From positions 23,580-87,579 of the forward strand of contig PVBG01000023.1 of assembly GCA_002968845.1 (NCBI GenBank): a DNA stretch of 64,000 bases, in the 5' to 3' direction. Shown here piece after piece: positions 1 to 8,867 of the stretch. Position numbers and translations under genes: made by a program. Numbering within the stretch: position 1 is the stretch's first letter; the number at the start of each line of letters is the position of its first letter. Under the pieces are notes generated by a model. That model was not told the origin of the DNA. It did not search any database and saw only the letters and a list, made by a program, of their open reading frames with translations. This DNA is from Neorhizobium tomejilense (lineage in GTDB: Bacteria; Pseudomonadota; Alphaproteobacteria; Rhizobiales; Rhizobiaceae).

Positions 1-454
1 CCAGCGCGCCCATCGTTTCCGGCGACATGTCGATGACCGAACGCGGCGGGATGTTGTAGATGATGATCGGCAGCTTCGTCGCCTGCGCGATCGCCGAGAA
101 ATGCGCGATCAAGCCCTTCTGGGTCGGCTTGTTGTAATAGGGCGTGACGACGAGGATGGCATCGGCGCCGGCCTTTTCCGCGTGCGCGGCAAGCTCCACC
201 GCCTCGCGCGTGTTGTTGGAGCCGGCACCGGCGATAACGGGAACCCGCTTCCTGGCGACTTCGATACAGAGTTCCACGACGCGCTTGTGCTCGTCATGGC
301 TCAGCGTCGGCGATTCACCGGTGGTGCCGACAGGCACCAGGCCGCTGCTGCCTTCGACGATCTGCCAATCCACATGCGCGGCAAAAGCCTGCTCATCCAC
401 CGCATCATCGGCGGTAAACGGAGTGACCAGCGCGGGCATCGATCCCTTGAACAT
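1..454 (-). CDS. dapA: 4-hydroxy-tetrahydrodipicolinate synthase, N-terminal part (partial at window edge)
   Basis: DapA condenses pyruvate with aspartate semialdehyde, the first committed step to lysine and diaminopimelate, in the cytoplasm. The reverse strand reads from an ATG at 454 as MFKGSMPALVTPF, then a VGTTGESPTLS stretch (the TTGE substrate-binding motif), VIAGAGSNNT and PYYNKPTQKGL. These are the hallmark motifs of the DapA (beta/alpha)8 barrel in their usual order. About 151 codons are visible; the catalytic-lysine half lies beyond base 1. The gene is divergent from the lytic transglycosylase, with a shared upstream region of about 275 bases. Confidence 0.95.
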   Translation of the reverse strand, partial: MFKGSMPALVTPFTADDAVDEQAFAAHVDWQIVEGSSGLVPVGTTGESPTLSHDEHKRVVELCIEVARKRVPVIAGAGSNNTREAVELAAHAEKAGADAILVVTPYYNKPTQKGLIAHFSAIAQATKLPIIIYNIPPRSVIDMSPETMGAL

Positions 455-729
455 GCAAAACTCCCAATCGACAGCGTCCATTCTGCTGCCGCAATCCATG
501 ACTATGAGGGCTCTCGACAGTTTTGGACGGGCAGCGACGCAGCCGACCTTTTCCCGAAAGCCTTTCAGGTCGCGCACCATAAAGCGGCGGGAAAGCGGCG
601 ACAAGCGCAAGTGCCAGGGATTTCATATGGAATCTCATATAAGAAACCACGCATTTTCATAAATGCGGTAAGCTTTCGTTAACGTGGCTGGCGGCTAATA
701 AGGGGACGACTATTTTCGCGAGTTACCGG

Positions 730-2805
730 ATGTACAGGCCTGTTCTGATCCTCGCAGCACTGGGGCTCGGCGCTGCGAGCATGCATGCATTTGCCGCATC
801 GCCGCCCGAAAGCATGGCCCCCCTTCCCTATATGAAGCCCGAAAACCCGGTCGCGATCACTATGCCCGCCGCGATGCCGGCGCCGGACGTGACCGGCACG
901 ATCCCGAGGACCGACCCGCTGGTGGTGGCACCCGCGCTGAAAGCCGGGCTCGATGCGCTTGCCGGCAACGACATCGCCACCGCCCTTGCCACACGCAACG
1001 GGCTTGCCGAAGGTTCGCTCGACCGGCATATCCTCACCTGGGCGATCGCCACCTCCGGCGCGCCGGGCGTGCCGTCCGGCGAGATCGCAGCGGCCCAGAC
1101 GGAACTGAGGGGCTGGCCGGGCCTGAAGGGTCTGCGTGCCAATTCCGAACGCGCGCTTTATCGCGAAAACCCGCCCGCCCCGACCGTGCTCGCAGCCTTC
1201 GGCTCGACCCGGCCGGAAACCACCGAGGGCACGCTCATCCTCGCCCGCGCACTCGTCGCCTCCGGCAAACAGGTCGAGGCCGCCCGGCCGCTTCGGCAGA
1301 TCTGGCTGTCCGAACCGCTCGACAAGCCAACCGAAGACCGAATCCTCTCTGAATTCTCTGCGCTTCTCACTGCCGCCGACCACAAGGCGCGGATGGACTT
1401 CCTGATGTACAAGGGGCGTGCGGCACAGGCGAAGCGTTTTAGCGATCTCGGCAAGGCGCAATCGCTCTACAAGGCCTGGACCGCCGTCATCAACAATGCC
1501 AAAAATGCCGAGGCGCTGCTGAACGGCGTCGACGGCTCCCTGAAGGACGATGCCGGTTATCTCTTCGCCCGCGTCGAATATCTTCGGCGGCAGGACAAAT
1601 ACCGGGACGCTGCGGACCTGCTCGAAAAGGCCCCGCGCGACGCGGCCAAACTGGTCAACACGACGGAATGGTGGAACGAGCGGCGCATCGTGGCGCGCGG
1701 CCTCGCCGATCAGGGCGAGTTCAAGCTCGCCTACCGGACCGCTGCCAATTATGTCGCCGCTTCCTCCACCGATATCGTCGATGCGGAATTCCACGCCGGT
1801 TGGTATGCGCTACGGGCGCTGCATGAACCGGCAACCGCCGAAAAACATTTCCGCAAGATCCTCGAGACCTCGAACAAGCCGCTTTCGGCGTCGCGCGCCC
1901 TCTACTGGCTCGGCCGCGCGGCGGAAGACGGCGGTCCGGGCAGCGCCAAGGAGTTCTTCGCCAAGGCGGCGCATTTCTCCAGCACGTTCTACGGCCAGCT
2001 TGCCGCCGCACGGCTCGACCTCAAGTCACTCGACGTCACCTATCCGACCGCGAGCGGGACCGACCGTCAGAATTTCGAAAGCCGCGAAGCCGTCCGGGCG
2101 ATCGCAAGGCTCGAAGATGCCGGCCACGGCAAACGCGCCGCGGTGCTCTATCGCGCGCTGGCGGAAGAAATGACAAGCCCGGGAGAACTGGCGATCCTCG
2201 CGGCAAGAGCCGAATCGGAAGACAATCACGCCCTGTCGTTGCAGATCGGCAAGACGGCTTTCAGCCGCGGCATCGATGTGGCGGCACTCGCCTTCCCGAT
2301 CGGCGTCATCCCGGCCGGTGCCGATATTGAAGGTTCCGGCAAGGCACTCGCCTATGCGATCGCCCGCCAGGAAAGCGCCTTCAACCCGGGCGCGGTTTCT
2401 CCCGCCAATGCCCGCGGCCTGTTGCAAATCCTGCCCGGCACGGCGCAGGGCGTCGCCAAGCGGCACGGCCTCACCTATGCGGCGGCGCGGCTGACCACGG
2501 ATGCGGGCTACAATGCGACGCTCGGCGCGCATTACCTCGGCGAGCAGATCGACACGTTCGGCGGCTCCTACATCCTCACCTTCATCGCCTACAATGCCGG
2601 CCCGAAGCGTGTGCCCGAATGGATCACCCGCTACGGCGACCCGCGCGGCAAATCCCTCGACGAGGTGGTCGACTGGATCGAGCGCATCCCCTTCCCCGAA
2701 ACCCGCAACTACGTGCAGCGGGTGATGGAGAACTACCAGGTCTACAAGACGAGGCTTGGGCAGAAGGCGGATATCGACGCGGATTTGCGGTTCGGGCGGC
2801 GGTAG
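730..2805 (+). CDS. Soluble lytic murein transglycosylase (Slt70-like)
   Basis: This 691-aa exported enzyme cleaves peptidoglycan glycan strands to give 1,6-anhydromuropeptides in the periplasm. Residues 1-23 form a signal peptide ending in AFA. A long alpha-helical region (about 60-500), the superhelical U/L domain of the Slt70 type, follows. The C-terminal SLT domain (about 535-660) has AIARQESAFNPGAVS, with catalytic Glu548, then ARGLLQILPGTA and IAYNAGPKRVPEW, the standard SLT motifs. Length fits the family. The ATG at 730 gives a clean signal peptide. The gene is divergent from dapA and convergent with the first porin. Confidence 0.93.
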   Translation: MYRPVLILAALGLGAASMHAFAASPPESMAPLPYMKPENPVAITMPAAMPAPDVTGTIPRTDPLVVAPALKAGLDALAGNDIATALATRNGLAEGSLDRHILTWAIATSGAPGVPSGEIAAAQTELRGWPGLKGLRANSERALYRENPPAPTVLAAFGSTRPETTEGTLILARALVASGKQVEAARPLRQIWLSEPLDKPTEDRILSEFSALLTAADHKARMDFLMYKGRAAQAKRFSDLGKAQSLYKAWTAVINNAKNAEALLNGVDGSLKDDAGYLFARVEYLRRQDKYRDAADLLEKAPRDAAKLVNTTEWWNERRIVARGLADQGEFKLAYRTAANYVAASSTDIVDAEFHAGWYALRALHEPATAEKHFRKILETSNKPLSASRALYWLGRAAEDGGPGSAKEFFAKAAHFSSTFYGQLAAARLDLKSLDVTYPTASGTDRQNFESREAVRAIARLEDAGHGKRAAVLYRALAEEMTSPGELAILAARAESEDNHALSLQIGKTAFSRGIDVAALAFPIGVIPAGADIEGSGKALAYAIARQESAFNPGAVSPANARGLLQILPGTAQGVAKRHGLTYAAARLTTDAGYNATLGAHYLGEQIDTFGGSYILTFIAYNAGPKRVPEWITRYGDPRGKSLDEVVDWIERIPFPETRNYVQRVMENYQVYKTRLGQKADIDADLRFGRR

Positions 2806-2902
2806 TCAGACCGCGGCTTGATCGGGTTTGCTCTTCTACCTTCAAGACGAGAGACGATGCGGACTTAACAGCCATCCCTGTTGCAGCCGACAGTCAATCA
2901 AA

Positions 2903-2929
2903 ACAAAAAAGCCCGGCACGAGGCCGGGC
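2903..2929 (-). terminator. Rho-independent terminator of the first porin
   Basis: On the minus strand a perfect 7-bp stem (GCCCGGC / GCCGGGC, loop of 5) at 2911-2929 is followed by a run of six T. It lies about 30 bases past the porin stop codon. Confidence 0.85.
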
Positions 2930-2959
2930 TTCCAAGCTTAATCCGATCAAATCAGATTA

Positions 2960-4000
2960 TTAGAAGTCGCGCTGCAGGCGGACGATACCCTGTACCGTAC
3001 CGTCTTCGTCGCCAACTTCGACGTAGTTTACAGCAACCTTGGCAGCGAAGTTTTCGACGATCTGGTAGTTGACGGTTACGCCAGCGCCCCAGGCGTCGTC
3101 GCCGAAGAAGTCACCGTCTGCATCAGCTTCCGTATTCCAGATGTACTGGGCTTCCGGAATGATTTCGAGCTTGTCGGTCGCCTTGAAGAAATAGGCAACG
3201 GCCACAGCTGCTTCACCGGCGCCGGTATCGGTTACGCCGTAGTAGGCATTGTCACCCGACGACCAAACGCCGGAGAGGTAGAAGGTGCCCGGACCAACCG
3301 CAACCGAGCCGATCGCACGGACAGCGCCGTCTTCGGCGCCGAAGTCATAAGAACCGAGCAGTTCGAGCTTGGCTGGGCCGATCGCTGCCTGGATGATAGC
3401 CTCGATACCGACATTCTGCCCGCCAACGCCTGCGGCGCGTGACAGTTCGTCAACCTGGATGCCAGCCGTGAAGGCAGAGCCCGTATAGGTGTAGGAGATC
3501 GACTGCAGACGGTTCGAACCGAGGTTGTCAAGTTCGCCCGGAAGGTCGTTGGCATCCCACCAGTTCAACCAACGGCCGACGCGGAAACCGCCGAGCTGGA
3601 TGTAGGCTTCGTTGATGTAGGTGCCACCGGAGCTGCCGTTGGACGTGTAAGCAACATCCTGGTTGGCTTCGAAACGAACCGAAGCAACCGAGGTCAGCGT
3701 GCCGAGTTCGGTGTCGGACTTCGCCGTGAAGTCAAGCTGAGCGCGGCTGTACGAATCCCAGTCGCCGCCGCTGAAGTCGTTCGTGTCGTCACCAAAGCCG
3801 ACTTCGAAACGGACATAACCACCAACCTTGAGGCAGGTTTCAGTGCCGGGGATGTAGAAGTAACCAGTACCGAACGCGTCGCAGACGCGAACGTATTCCA
3901 TAGGCTCCGGTTCGGCAGCGACGATGGCGTCGGCAGCCTGAGCACCGGAAACTGCCGCGAGAGCCGCTGCAGAACCGAGAAGAAGGCTCTTAATGTTCAT
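2960..4000 (-). CDS. Outer-membrane porin (Porin_2 family, RopA/Omp2b-like), copy 1
   Basis: This 346-aa outer-membrane beta-barrel porin allows diffusion of small hydrophilic solutes. The signal peptide is MNIKSLLLGSAAALAAVSGAQA. The mature start includes a VRVCDAFGTGYFYIPGTETC segment with two cysteines, typical of Rhizobiales Porin_2 proteins. GGYVRFEVGFGDD and alternating amphipathic strands follow, and the protein ends in an aromatic-terminated strand (LQRDF). The ATG has a GGAGGT-type ribosome-binding site just upstream (complement of gacctcc). The neighbour at 4183-5223 is the same length with the same signal peptide and N-terminus, so the two are tandem duplicates. Each has its own terminator, suggesting separate transcription. 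RopA or Omp2b are the nearest names; I do not assign one. Confidence 0.93.
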   Translation of the reverse strand: MNIKSLLLGSAAALAAVSGAQAADAIVAAEPEPMEYVRVCDAFGTGYFYIPGTETCLKVGGYVRFEVGFGDDTNDFSGGDWDSYSRAQLDFTAKSDTELGTLTSVASVRFEANQDVAYTSNGSSGGTYINEAYIQLGGFRVGRWLNWWDANDLPGELDNLGSNRLQSISYTYTGSAFTAGIQVDELSRAAGVGGQNVGIEAIIQAAIGPAKLELLGSYDFGAEDGAVRAIGSVAVGPGTFYLSGVWSSGDNAYYGVTDTGAGEAAVAVAYFFKATDKLEIIPEAQYIWNTEADADGDFFGDDAWGAGVTVNYQIVENFAAKVAVNYVEVGDEDGTVQGIVRLQRDF

Positions 4001-4142
4001 TCTTTTGACCTCCAGTCAATTTCTCTGAATGCTAGTTCGCGCCCGACCTAAAATTGATCAAACGCGTAAAGGCCGCATAAGCAGCCCCATTCCCAAGTAT
4101 CATCTCCCCATATGGAGGCCCTACATAGTGGCCAGCCATTTA

Positions 4143-4172
4143 TAGAAAACTCCCCCGGCGAACCGGGGGAGT
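4143..4172 (-). terminator. Rho-independent terminator of the second porin
   Basis: A perfect 10-bp stem (ACTCCCCCGG / CCGGGGGAGT) with a CGAA/TTCG tetraloop lies at 4149-4172, about 10 bases after the porin stop on the minus strand. The tail is modestly T-rich. Confidence 0.85.
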
Positions 4173-4182
4173 TCCATTATGA

Positions 4183-5223
4183 TTAGAACGAGCGGTCGAG
4201 ACGGACGAAACCGTCCCAGAACTCGTCAGCTACAGTCTGAACCTTGTTGTAGTTCGCAGTGACCTTGGCAGTGAAGCCCGGAACGATCGTGTAGTCGACC
4301 GTCAGACCAGCGCGCCAAGCTTCGTCGCTGCCGTAGTCGCCAGTACCGTCATTTGCATTCCAGATGTAGGAACCGCCGGGAGTGATGGTCAGCTTGTCGG
4401 AGACCTTGAAGGCATACGAAGCAGCCAGAGTCCATTCGCCGCGGTTGTCGTAAGCATTGTCATTGTGATCGCCAAGACCGGTGGAATAGACGACGAGGGC
4501 CTGCAGAGTGCCAGGACCGACCGGAGCCGAGACGAGAGCGCGAACAGCGCCTTCTTCTGCACCGAAGTCATAAGCACCGAGAAGGTCGAAAGCTACAGCG
4601 CCGAACTTGGCGGTAACGATACCTTCGAGACCGACGTTCTGGCCACCGATACCCTCAGCACGCGACAGTTCGTCAACCTGGATGCCGGCAGTGAAGGCGC
4701 TACCCGTGTAGAAGTAGCCGACAGACTGCATGCGGGTGTTCTGGGTACCGGAGTTCCAATCGGACTCGCCGTTGATGCCCTTATCCCAAGGGTTGTAGTA
4801 ACGACCAACCTTGAAGCCGCCGAGCTGGATGTAGGCTTCATCGATATAAGCGGCGCCGGGATTGACCGTGTAGACGGCGTCCTGGCTGGCTTCGACGCGA
4901 ACAGCAGCAACCGAGGTCAGCGTACCGAGTTCGGTATCAGACTTCGCAGTGAAGTTGAGATGAACGCGCGACCATGCATCCCAGTCCGAGTCGTTCGCGG
5001 TGTTTACGTCCTGACCAGCATCAACCTGGAAACGGACATAACCGCCGATCTTGAGGCAGGTTTCAGTGCCCGGGATGTAGAAGTAGCCGGTGCCGAAAGC
5101 GTCGCAAACGCGAACGTATTCCATGGGCTCCGGTTCAGCAGCTACGATGGCGTCAGCTGCCTGAGCGCCGGAGACTGCTGCGAGGGCAGCAGCGGAGCCG
5201 AGAAGAAGGCTCTTGATGTTCAT
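4183..5223 (-). CDS. Outer-membrane porin (Porin_2 family, RopA/Omp2b-like), copy 2
   Basis: This is the second 346-aa porin. I chose the ATG at 5223 because it gives the MNIKSLLLGSAAALAAVSGA signal peptide and has a strong GGAGGT site; the open frame runs 50 codons further upstream without a signal. The first 70 or so residues are nearly identical to copy 1, including the two-cysteine segment. The later loops (for example the YNPWDKGINGESDWNSGT region) differ, as expected where surface loops diversify. Copy 1 carries NWWDANDLPGELDNLGS in the equivalent loop. The upstream region to tRNA-Ser is about 420 bases and probably holds the promoter and a long leader. Confidence 0.93.
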   Translation of the reverse strand: MNIKSLLLGSAAALAAVSGAQAADAIVAAEPEPMEYVRVCDAFGTGYFYIPGTETCLKIGGYVRFQVDAGQDVNTANDSDWDAWSRVHLNFTAKSDTELGTLTSVAAVRVEASQDAVYTVNPGAAYIDEAYIQLGGFKVGRYYNPWDKGINGESDWNSGTQNTRMQSVGYFYTGSAFTAGIQVDELSRAEGIGGQNVGLEGIVTAKFGAVAFDLLGAYDFGAEEGAVRALVSAPVGPGTLQALVVYSTGLGDHNDNAYDNRGEWTLAASYAFKVSDKLTITPGGSYIWNANDGTGDYGSDEAWRAGLTVDYTIVPGFTAKVTANYNKVQTVADEFWDGFVRLDRSF

Positions 5224-5641
5224 TTTTGACCTCCAGTCAAAGTTTCGTATGGGTCTGGGTTCTTTTTGCTGAAGGACAGCGTTCCCTGCCCCATCCCCGT
5301 CGATTGCTAGAAGAAGGACGATCCACCGCCTCGCTTCTGGATTTGAAAATACAAGACGGGGGAGGTCATGCAATCTGGAACTTCAATCGGGCGCCCTTCC
5401 GGTACCCGCTTCCCATAAGTCTGTTGCCGAAAGGACACAAAGCCGGGGACCGCCTTAGGTGGTATTTTACGCTTTGTTAAGAAAGGGCTTATCTGGCAGC
5501 CACTTAGCGCCTTAGGAAAGCTCCGGAGGGGAATCACCTCGCCCGTCACGCGGCGCGACTGCGCGGTCCTGCGTGCAACACGCAAAGGTCGATCAGAACG
5601 GGATTGGATTTGAAGATTGGGCGGGCGTTTCGAGCCTGGAA
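5224..5641. other. Intergenic leader/promoter region upstream of porin copy 2
   Basis: There is no convincing gene in these 418 bases between the porin start and tRNA-Ser. Open frames here are short and lack recognisable protein features. Part of the region is probably the porin 5' untranslated leader. Confidence 0.5.
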
Positions 5642-5731
5642 TGGCGGAGAAGATGGGATTCGAACCCACGATACCCTCTCGGGTATACTCCCTTAGCAGG
5701 GGAGCGCCTTCGACCACTCGGCCACCTCTCC
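5642..5731 (-). tRNA. tRNA-Ser (GCU anticodon)
   Basis: The complement folds as a 90-nt class II tRNA. The acceptor GGAGAGG pairs with CTTCTCC, the D-arm contains GTGGCCGAGTGG, the anticodon loop is CTGCTAA (anticodon GCT, reading AGY serine codons), there is a long variable arm, and the T-arm is GGTTCGAATCC. The discriminator is G and CCA appears to be encoded. No integrase or duplicated 3' end is seen nearby. Confidence 0.96.
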
Positions 5732-5857
5732 GGTCGGGCCTGATTATTGGGAAACGATATCGATGGCAAGGTCTTTTATGGAAATGTCATGCGATTCCCA
5801 CCGGTCACGACACGCGAATCGCAACAAGTGATTCCATTCCCGCAGCTTCAGTGATTC

Positions 5858-6658
5858 TCAGTAGCCCGAACGCTGCTTGCCGACGCCACCGCCACGGCCG
5901 TAACGGCCGGCCAGTGATCGCAGTGCGCCGGAAAATTCGGTGACATCGGCGCCGACGGCCACGAAGCTCGCGCCGAGATCGAGATAATGGCGGTTCAGGG
6001 TTTCGCTGAACGTCAGGATGCCGGCCGCCTTGCCGGATTTCACGATCGTGCCGATCGCCTTCTCGATCACCTCCTGGACCTCAGGGGCCTCCATGCGGCC
6101 GAGATAACCCATGTTGGCCGAAAGATCGGCCGGGCCGATGAAGACGCCGTCGACACCGTCCACCGCAGCGATGTTCTCCAGGTCGCGGATCGAGGCCATG
6201 GTCTCGGCCTGGACGATCAGGCAAATCTCGTCGGCGGCCGTCTCGGCGTAGTCGGCAATGGAGTTGAAGCCGGAGGCGCGGGCGACGGCGGCACCGACGC
6301 CGCGCACGCCGCGTGGCGGATAACGCACGGCCCGAACGAGTTCCCTCGCCTGTTCGGACGAATCGACCATCGGCACGAGCAGCGTGCGGGCGCCGATATC
6401 GAGCATCTGCTTGATGAGCCAGGTCTCGCCGACCGGCGGCCGGACGACCACTTCCGAGGGCGAGGTGGCAAGCGCCTGCAATTGCGCCAGAATGCTGCGC
6501 AGGTCGTTGGGGCCGTGCTCGCCGTCGATCACCAGCCAGTCGAAACCGGCATGGCCGGCGATCTCGGCCGTCAACGCCTCTCCCATGTTCAGCCAGAGGC
6601 CGATCTGCGGCTGGCGGGCCTTAAGCGCCGCCTTGAAGTGATTCTTCGGAGACGGCAT
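5858..6658 (-). CDS. HpcH/HpaI-family aldolase
   Basis: This 266-aa class II (metal-dependent) pyruvate aldolase belongs to the HpcH/HpaI family, which cleaves 2-keto-3-deoxy acids such as 4-hydroxy-2-oxoheptanedioate or 2-keto-3-deoxyrhamnonate. Visible motifs are GLWLNMGEALTAEIAGHAGFDWLVIDGEHGPND near the N-terminus, PPVGETWLIKQMLDIGARTLLVPMV and FIGPADLSANMGY (metal and pyruvate binding). It starts 11 bases after the flavoprotein gene and is probably cotranscribed with it. The true substrate cannot be told from sequence. Confidence 0.9.
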   Translation of the reverse strand: MPSPKNHFKAALKARQPQIGLWLNMGEALTAEIAGHAGFDWLVIDGEHGPNDLRSILAQLQALATSPSEVVVRPPVGETWLIKQMLDIGARTLLVPMVDSSEQARELVRAVRYPPRGVRGVGAAVARASGFNSIADYAETAADEICLIVQAETMASIRDLENIAAVDGVDGVFIGPADLSANMGYLGRMEAPEVQEVIEKAIGTIVKSGKAAGILTFSETLNRHYLDLGASFVAVGADVTEFSGALRSLAGRYGRGGGVGKQRSGY

Positions 6659-6669
6659 GGCGTTTCCCT

Positions 6670-7899
6670 TCAGGAGAGGAGCTGTTTCAGGTCGGCGGCC
6701 GGATCGGCGAGGATGGCGCGGCTCGGTTCGATGCCGGTGTCGAGCAGTTTCTTGCCGCTCACATAGGCCTTGGCGTCGTTGACCGCATCGACGGCGATGA
6801 AGCGGCCCTCGCGGAAATACCAGATCGACAGGCTTCCCTCGCGGGCGCCCTTGCGCACCAGCGTCTCGTCATATCCCATGTTGAAGCCGGCGATCTGCAG
6901 CTTCACATCGTACTGGTCGGACCAGAACCAGGGCTTTGCGTCATAGGGCGCCGAGCCGCCGGCAAGGATCGCCGCGGCGGCTTCCGCCTGGTCGACGGCG
7001 TTCTGTACCGATTCGAGACGGATGCGCTCGCCCTTCCAGGGCAGCATGGCGCAGTCGCCCATGGCGGAGATGGACGGATCCGAGGTGCGGGCGAATTCGT
7101 CGACGATCACGCCATTGCCGACTTCGAGACCACATTCCTGCGCCAGTTCGTCGTTTGGCTTGACGCCGATGCCGACGATGACAAAATCGACCTCGAGGGT
7201 GCTGCCGTCGGAGAGTTCAGCGGCGCGCACGTGTTTCCCTTCCGGGCCGCTTCCACCTACCAGGCGATGCAGGCCGGTCTTTTCGCGGATGATCACGCCG
7301 TGGCTGTCGTGAATGGCGCGCATCACGTCGGCGGTCTCTTTTGCAGCGACGCGCTGGAGGATGCGGTCGGCCATTTCGATCAACGTCACTTCGAGGCCGA
7401 GATGACGGGCGACGGCGGCCGCTTCGAGGCCGATATAACCGCCGCCTATAATAAGGAGCCGGCGGCCCGGCTTCATCTCGCCGGCGAGCAGGTCGGCATC
7501 GCGCTTGTCGCGCACGGTGAAGACGCCGTCGAGATCGCCGCCGACACTTGCCGGCAGCGTGCGCGGCGTCGAGCCGGTGGCGAGCGCCAGGGTGTCGTAT
7601 TCAAGCACGGCACCGTCCTGCATACGGACGGACTTTGCCTTGCGGTCGATCTCCTCGACATAGGTCGAGAGCAGAAGCTCGACATCGTTTTCGGCAAACC
7701 AGGTTTCGGGCCGGAAGGTCAGCCGCTCGAACTCCATTTCGCCGAGCAGATATTTCTTGGAAAGCGGCGGGCGCTGGTAGGGGATCACGTTTTCCGAACC
7801 GATGATCGTAATCGGCCGCGCATCCTTCAAGGCCCGGAGTTTTGCAGCGAGCGCGAAACCCGCCTGGCCCGCGCCAATTATCACCAACCTGCCCGTCAC
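6670..7899 (-). CDS. FAD-dependent ferredoxin/rubredoxin-type reductase
   Basis: This 409-aa pyridine-nucleotide-disulphide oxidoreductase-fold flavoprotein resembles putidaredoxin and rhodocoxin reductases, which pass electrons from NAD(P)H to a small iron-sulphur protein. The FAD Rossmann motif IIGAGQAGFALAAKLR lies at residues 6-21. PYQRPPLSKKYLLG is characteristic of this reductase group. A second nucleotide motif, LLIIGGGYIGLEAAAVAR, is near residue 150. A C-terminal FAD segment (SAMGDCAMLP) and the reductase C-domain follow. It lies first in a two-gene operon with the aldolase. No ferredoxin or P450 gene is adjacent, so its partner is unknown. Confidence 0.9.
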   Translation of the reverse strand: MTGRLVIIGAGQAGFALAAKLRALKDARPITIIGSENVIPYQRPPLSKKYLLGEMEFERLTFRPETWFAENDVELLLSTYVEEIDRKAKSVRMQDGAVLEYDTLALATGSTPRTLPASVGGDLDGVFTVRDKRDADLLAGEMKPGRRLLIIGGGYIGLEAAAVARHLGLEVTLIEMADRILQRVAAKETADVMRAIHDSHGVIIREKTGLHRLVGGSGPEGKHVRAAELSDGSTLEVDFVIVGIGVKPNDELAQECGLEVGNGVIVDEFARTSDPSISAMGDCAMLPWKGERIRLESVQNAVDQAEAAAAILAGGSAPYDAKPWFWSDQYDVKLQIAGFNMGYDETLVRKGAREGSLSIWYFREGRFIAVDAVNDAKAYVSGKKLLDTGIEPSRAILADPAADLKQLLS

Positions 7900-8181
7900 G
7901 TTTCGCTCCCCACACCGATCATGGTTTCGTTGATAGCACCACTAATCCGATCGCAAGGGGTATCCCCGCGACACTGGTCCGTCAACAACGCGACATGGCC
8001 GATTACGCGCAATGAGTTCGCAGCTGTCCCATACGGAAAGGAAAAACCGCCTCTACAGCGTTAAAACTGAGATTTGTCTCCAATATCCCCGCCGATCCGT
8101 CGAATTTTATCATTCCGTTTCAGAATGTGTCAGCGGAGGAGGAATATAGTCACAGAGTAGGAATGAAAACGGGAGGGTGTG
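7900..8181. other. Intergenic region between the ferredoxin-reductase-like gene and PilZ-like gene
   Basis: These 282 bases between divergent genes contain no supported gene; promoters for both sides are expected. Confidence 0.4.
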
Positions 8182-8535
8182 ATGCCCTTGACTATGGACC
8201 AGGACACCAGAAAAGACGGCCCGCGCGACCGGGCCTTCGAGAAGTTCACGATCGACCGCCCCGGCAAGGTCATCCTTGTCGGCCATCATCTCAGCACCAA
8301 AACCAGCTTCCGCTGCCTGATCCGCAGCATCTCGCTCTACGGTGCGGAAATCGAGGTCGGCCCTACCCTGCCGATGCCGAACAACTTCTTCCTCGAAATC
8401 CTCGGCATTCATGACGACATCGGATGCACGGTGATCCGCCGCGAAGAAGAGAAGGTCACCGTCGGCTTCAACATGCTGATCGACGCCGAGTTTCTGCATC
8501 ACGTAATCCGGCTGAGTTTCGAGACGAGTCATTGA
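8182..8535 (+). CDS. PilZ-like domain protein
   Basis: This single-domain protein of 117 aa reads as a PilZ fold, a family that often binds cyclic di-GMP. The RSISLYGAEIEVG stretch (residues about 49-61) matches the second PilZ motif ([DN]xSxxG) loosely. The first motif (RxxxR) is not clear, so ligand binding is uncertain. The start is ambiguous: GTG at 8179, ATG at 8182 or ATG at 8194. I chose 8182 because of the GGGAGGG just upstream, although the spacing is short. A GGDEF cyclase is encoded about 17 kb away, but no direct link is visible. Confidence 0.75.
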   Translation: MPLTMDQDTRKDGPRDRAFEKFTIDRPGKVILVGHHLSTKTSFRCLIRSISLYGAEIEVGPTLPMPNNFFLEILGIHDDIGCTVIRREEEKVTVGFNMLIDAEFLHHVIRLSFETSH

Positions 8536-8746
8536 CGGGCAGATAGTCCCGCGGTCGGGGGACCTTTTCCTCCCGCCGCTCATGGACGCCGCTCGCCAGC
8601 CGCGACAGAAACGGCACGACCCACAGCAGCCCGTCCCATTCGGCACCCTCGAGGGGATCGGCCATCGGATGCCGAAGCCCGTTCAGGCAGCACCTTTCCT
8701 TTCCCTTGTTCAGCTGTTCCCAGAGCCTCACCCAGTTGAGAAGCAT
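8468..8746 (-). CDS. Possible small hypothetical protein (convergent with PilZ-like gene)
   Basis: A 92-aa frame on the minus strand starts at an ATG with a GGAG-type site 7 bases upstream. It reads LLNWVRLWEQLNKGKERCC, then HPMADPLEGAEWDGLLWVV. Tryptophan content and amphipathic runs look protein-like, and it would fill an otherwise empty 330-base gap. Against it, the last 68 bases overlap the PilZ-like gene and I recognise no family. Treat it as tentative. Confidence 0.35.
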   Translation of the reverse strand: MLLNWVRLWEQLNKGKERCCLNGLRHPMADPLEGAEWDGLLWVVPFLSRLASGVHERREEKVPRPRDYLPVNDSSRNSAGLRDAETRRRSAC

Positions 8747-8867
8747 GGCGGTCACTCCATCTATGATGCGATGCCATCGAGTTAGTGATTTGCCCCGCGG
8801 CTTGTAGACGCGCCGGCGAAAGCTGCTTTTCATCCATGAACGATGGGAAGATCACCGGTGAAACGAT

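Noticed and set aside
679..1794. 371-codon open frame opposite the lytic transglycosylase
   Set aside because: Shadow frame; the plus strand encodes a complete, well-conserved enzyme with a signal peptide.
4465..5229. 254-codon plus-strand frame opposite porin copy 2
   Set aside because: Antisense shadow; the minus strand has a signal peptide, porin motifs, a ribosome-binding site and a terminator.
5642..5731. Genomic-island attachment site at tRNA-Ser
   Set aside because: No integrase gene and no direct repeat of the tRNA 3' end was seen on either side.
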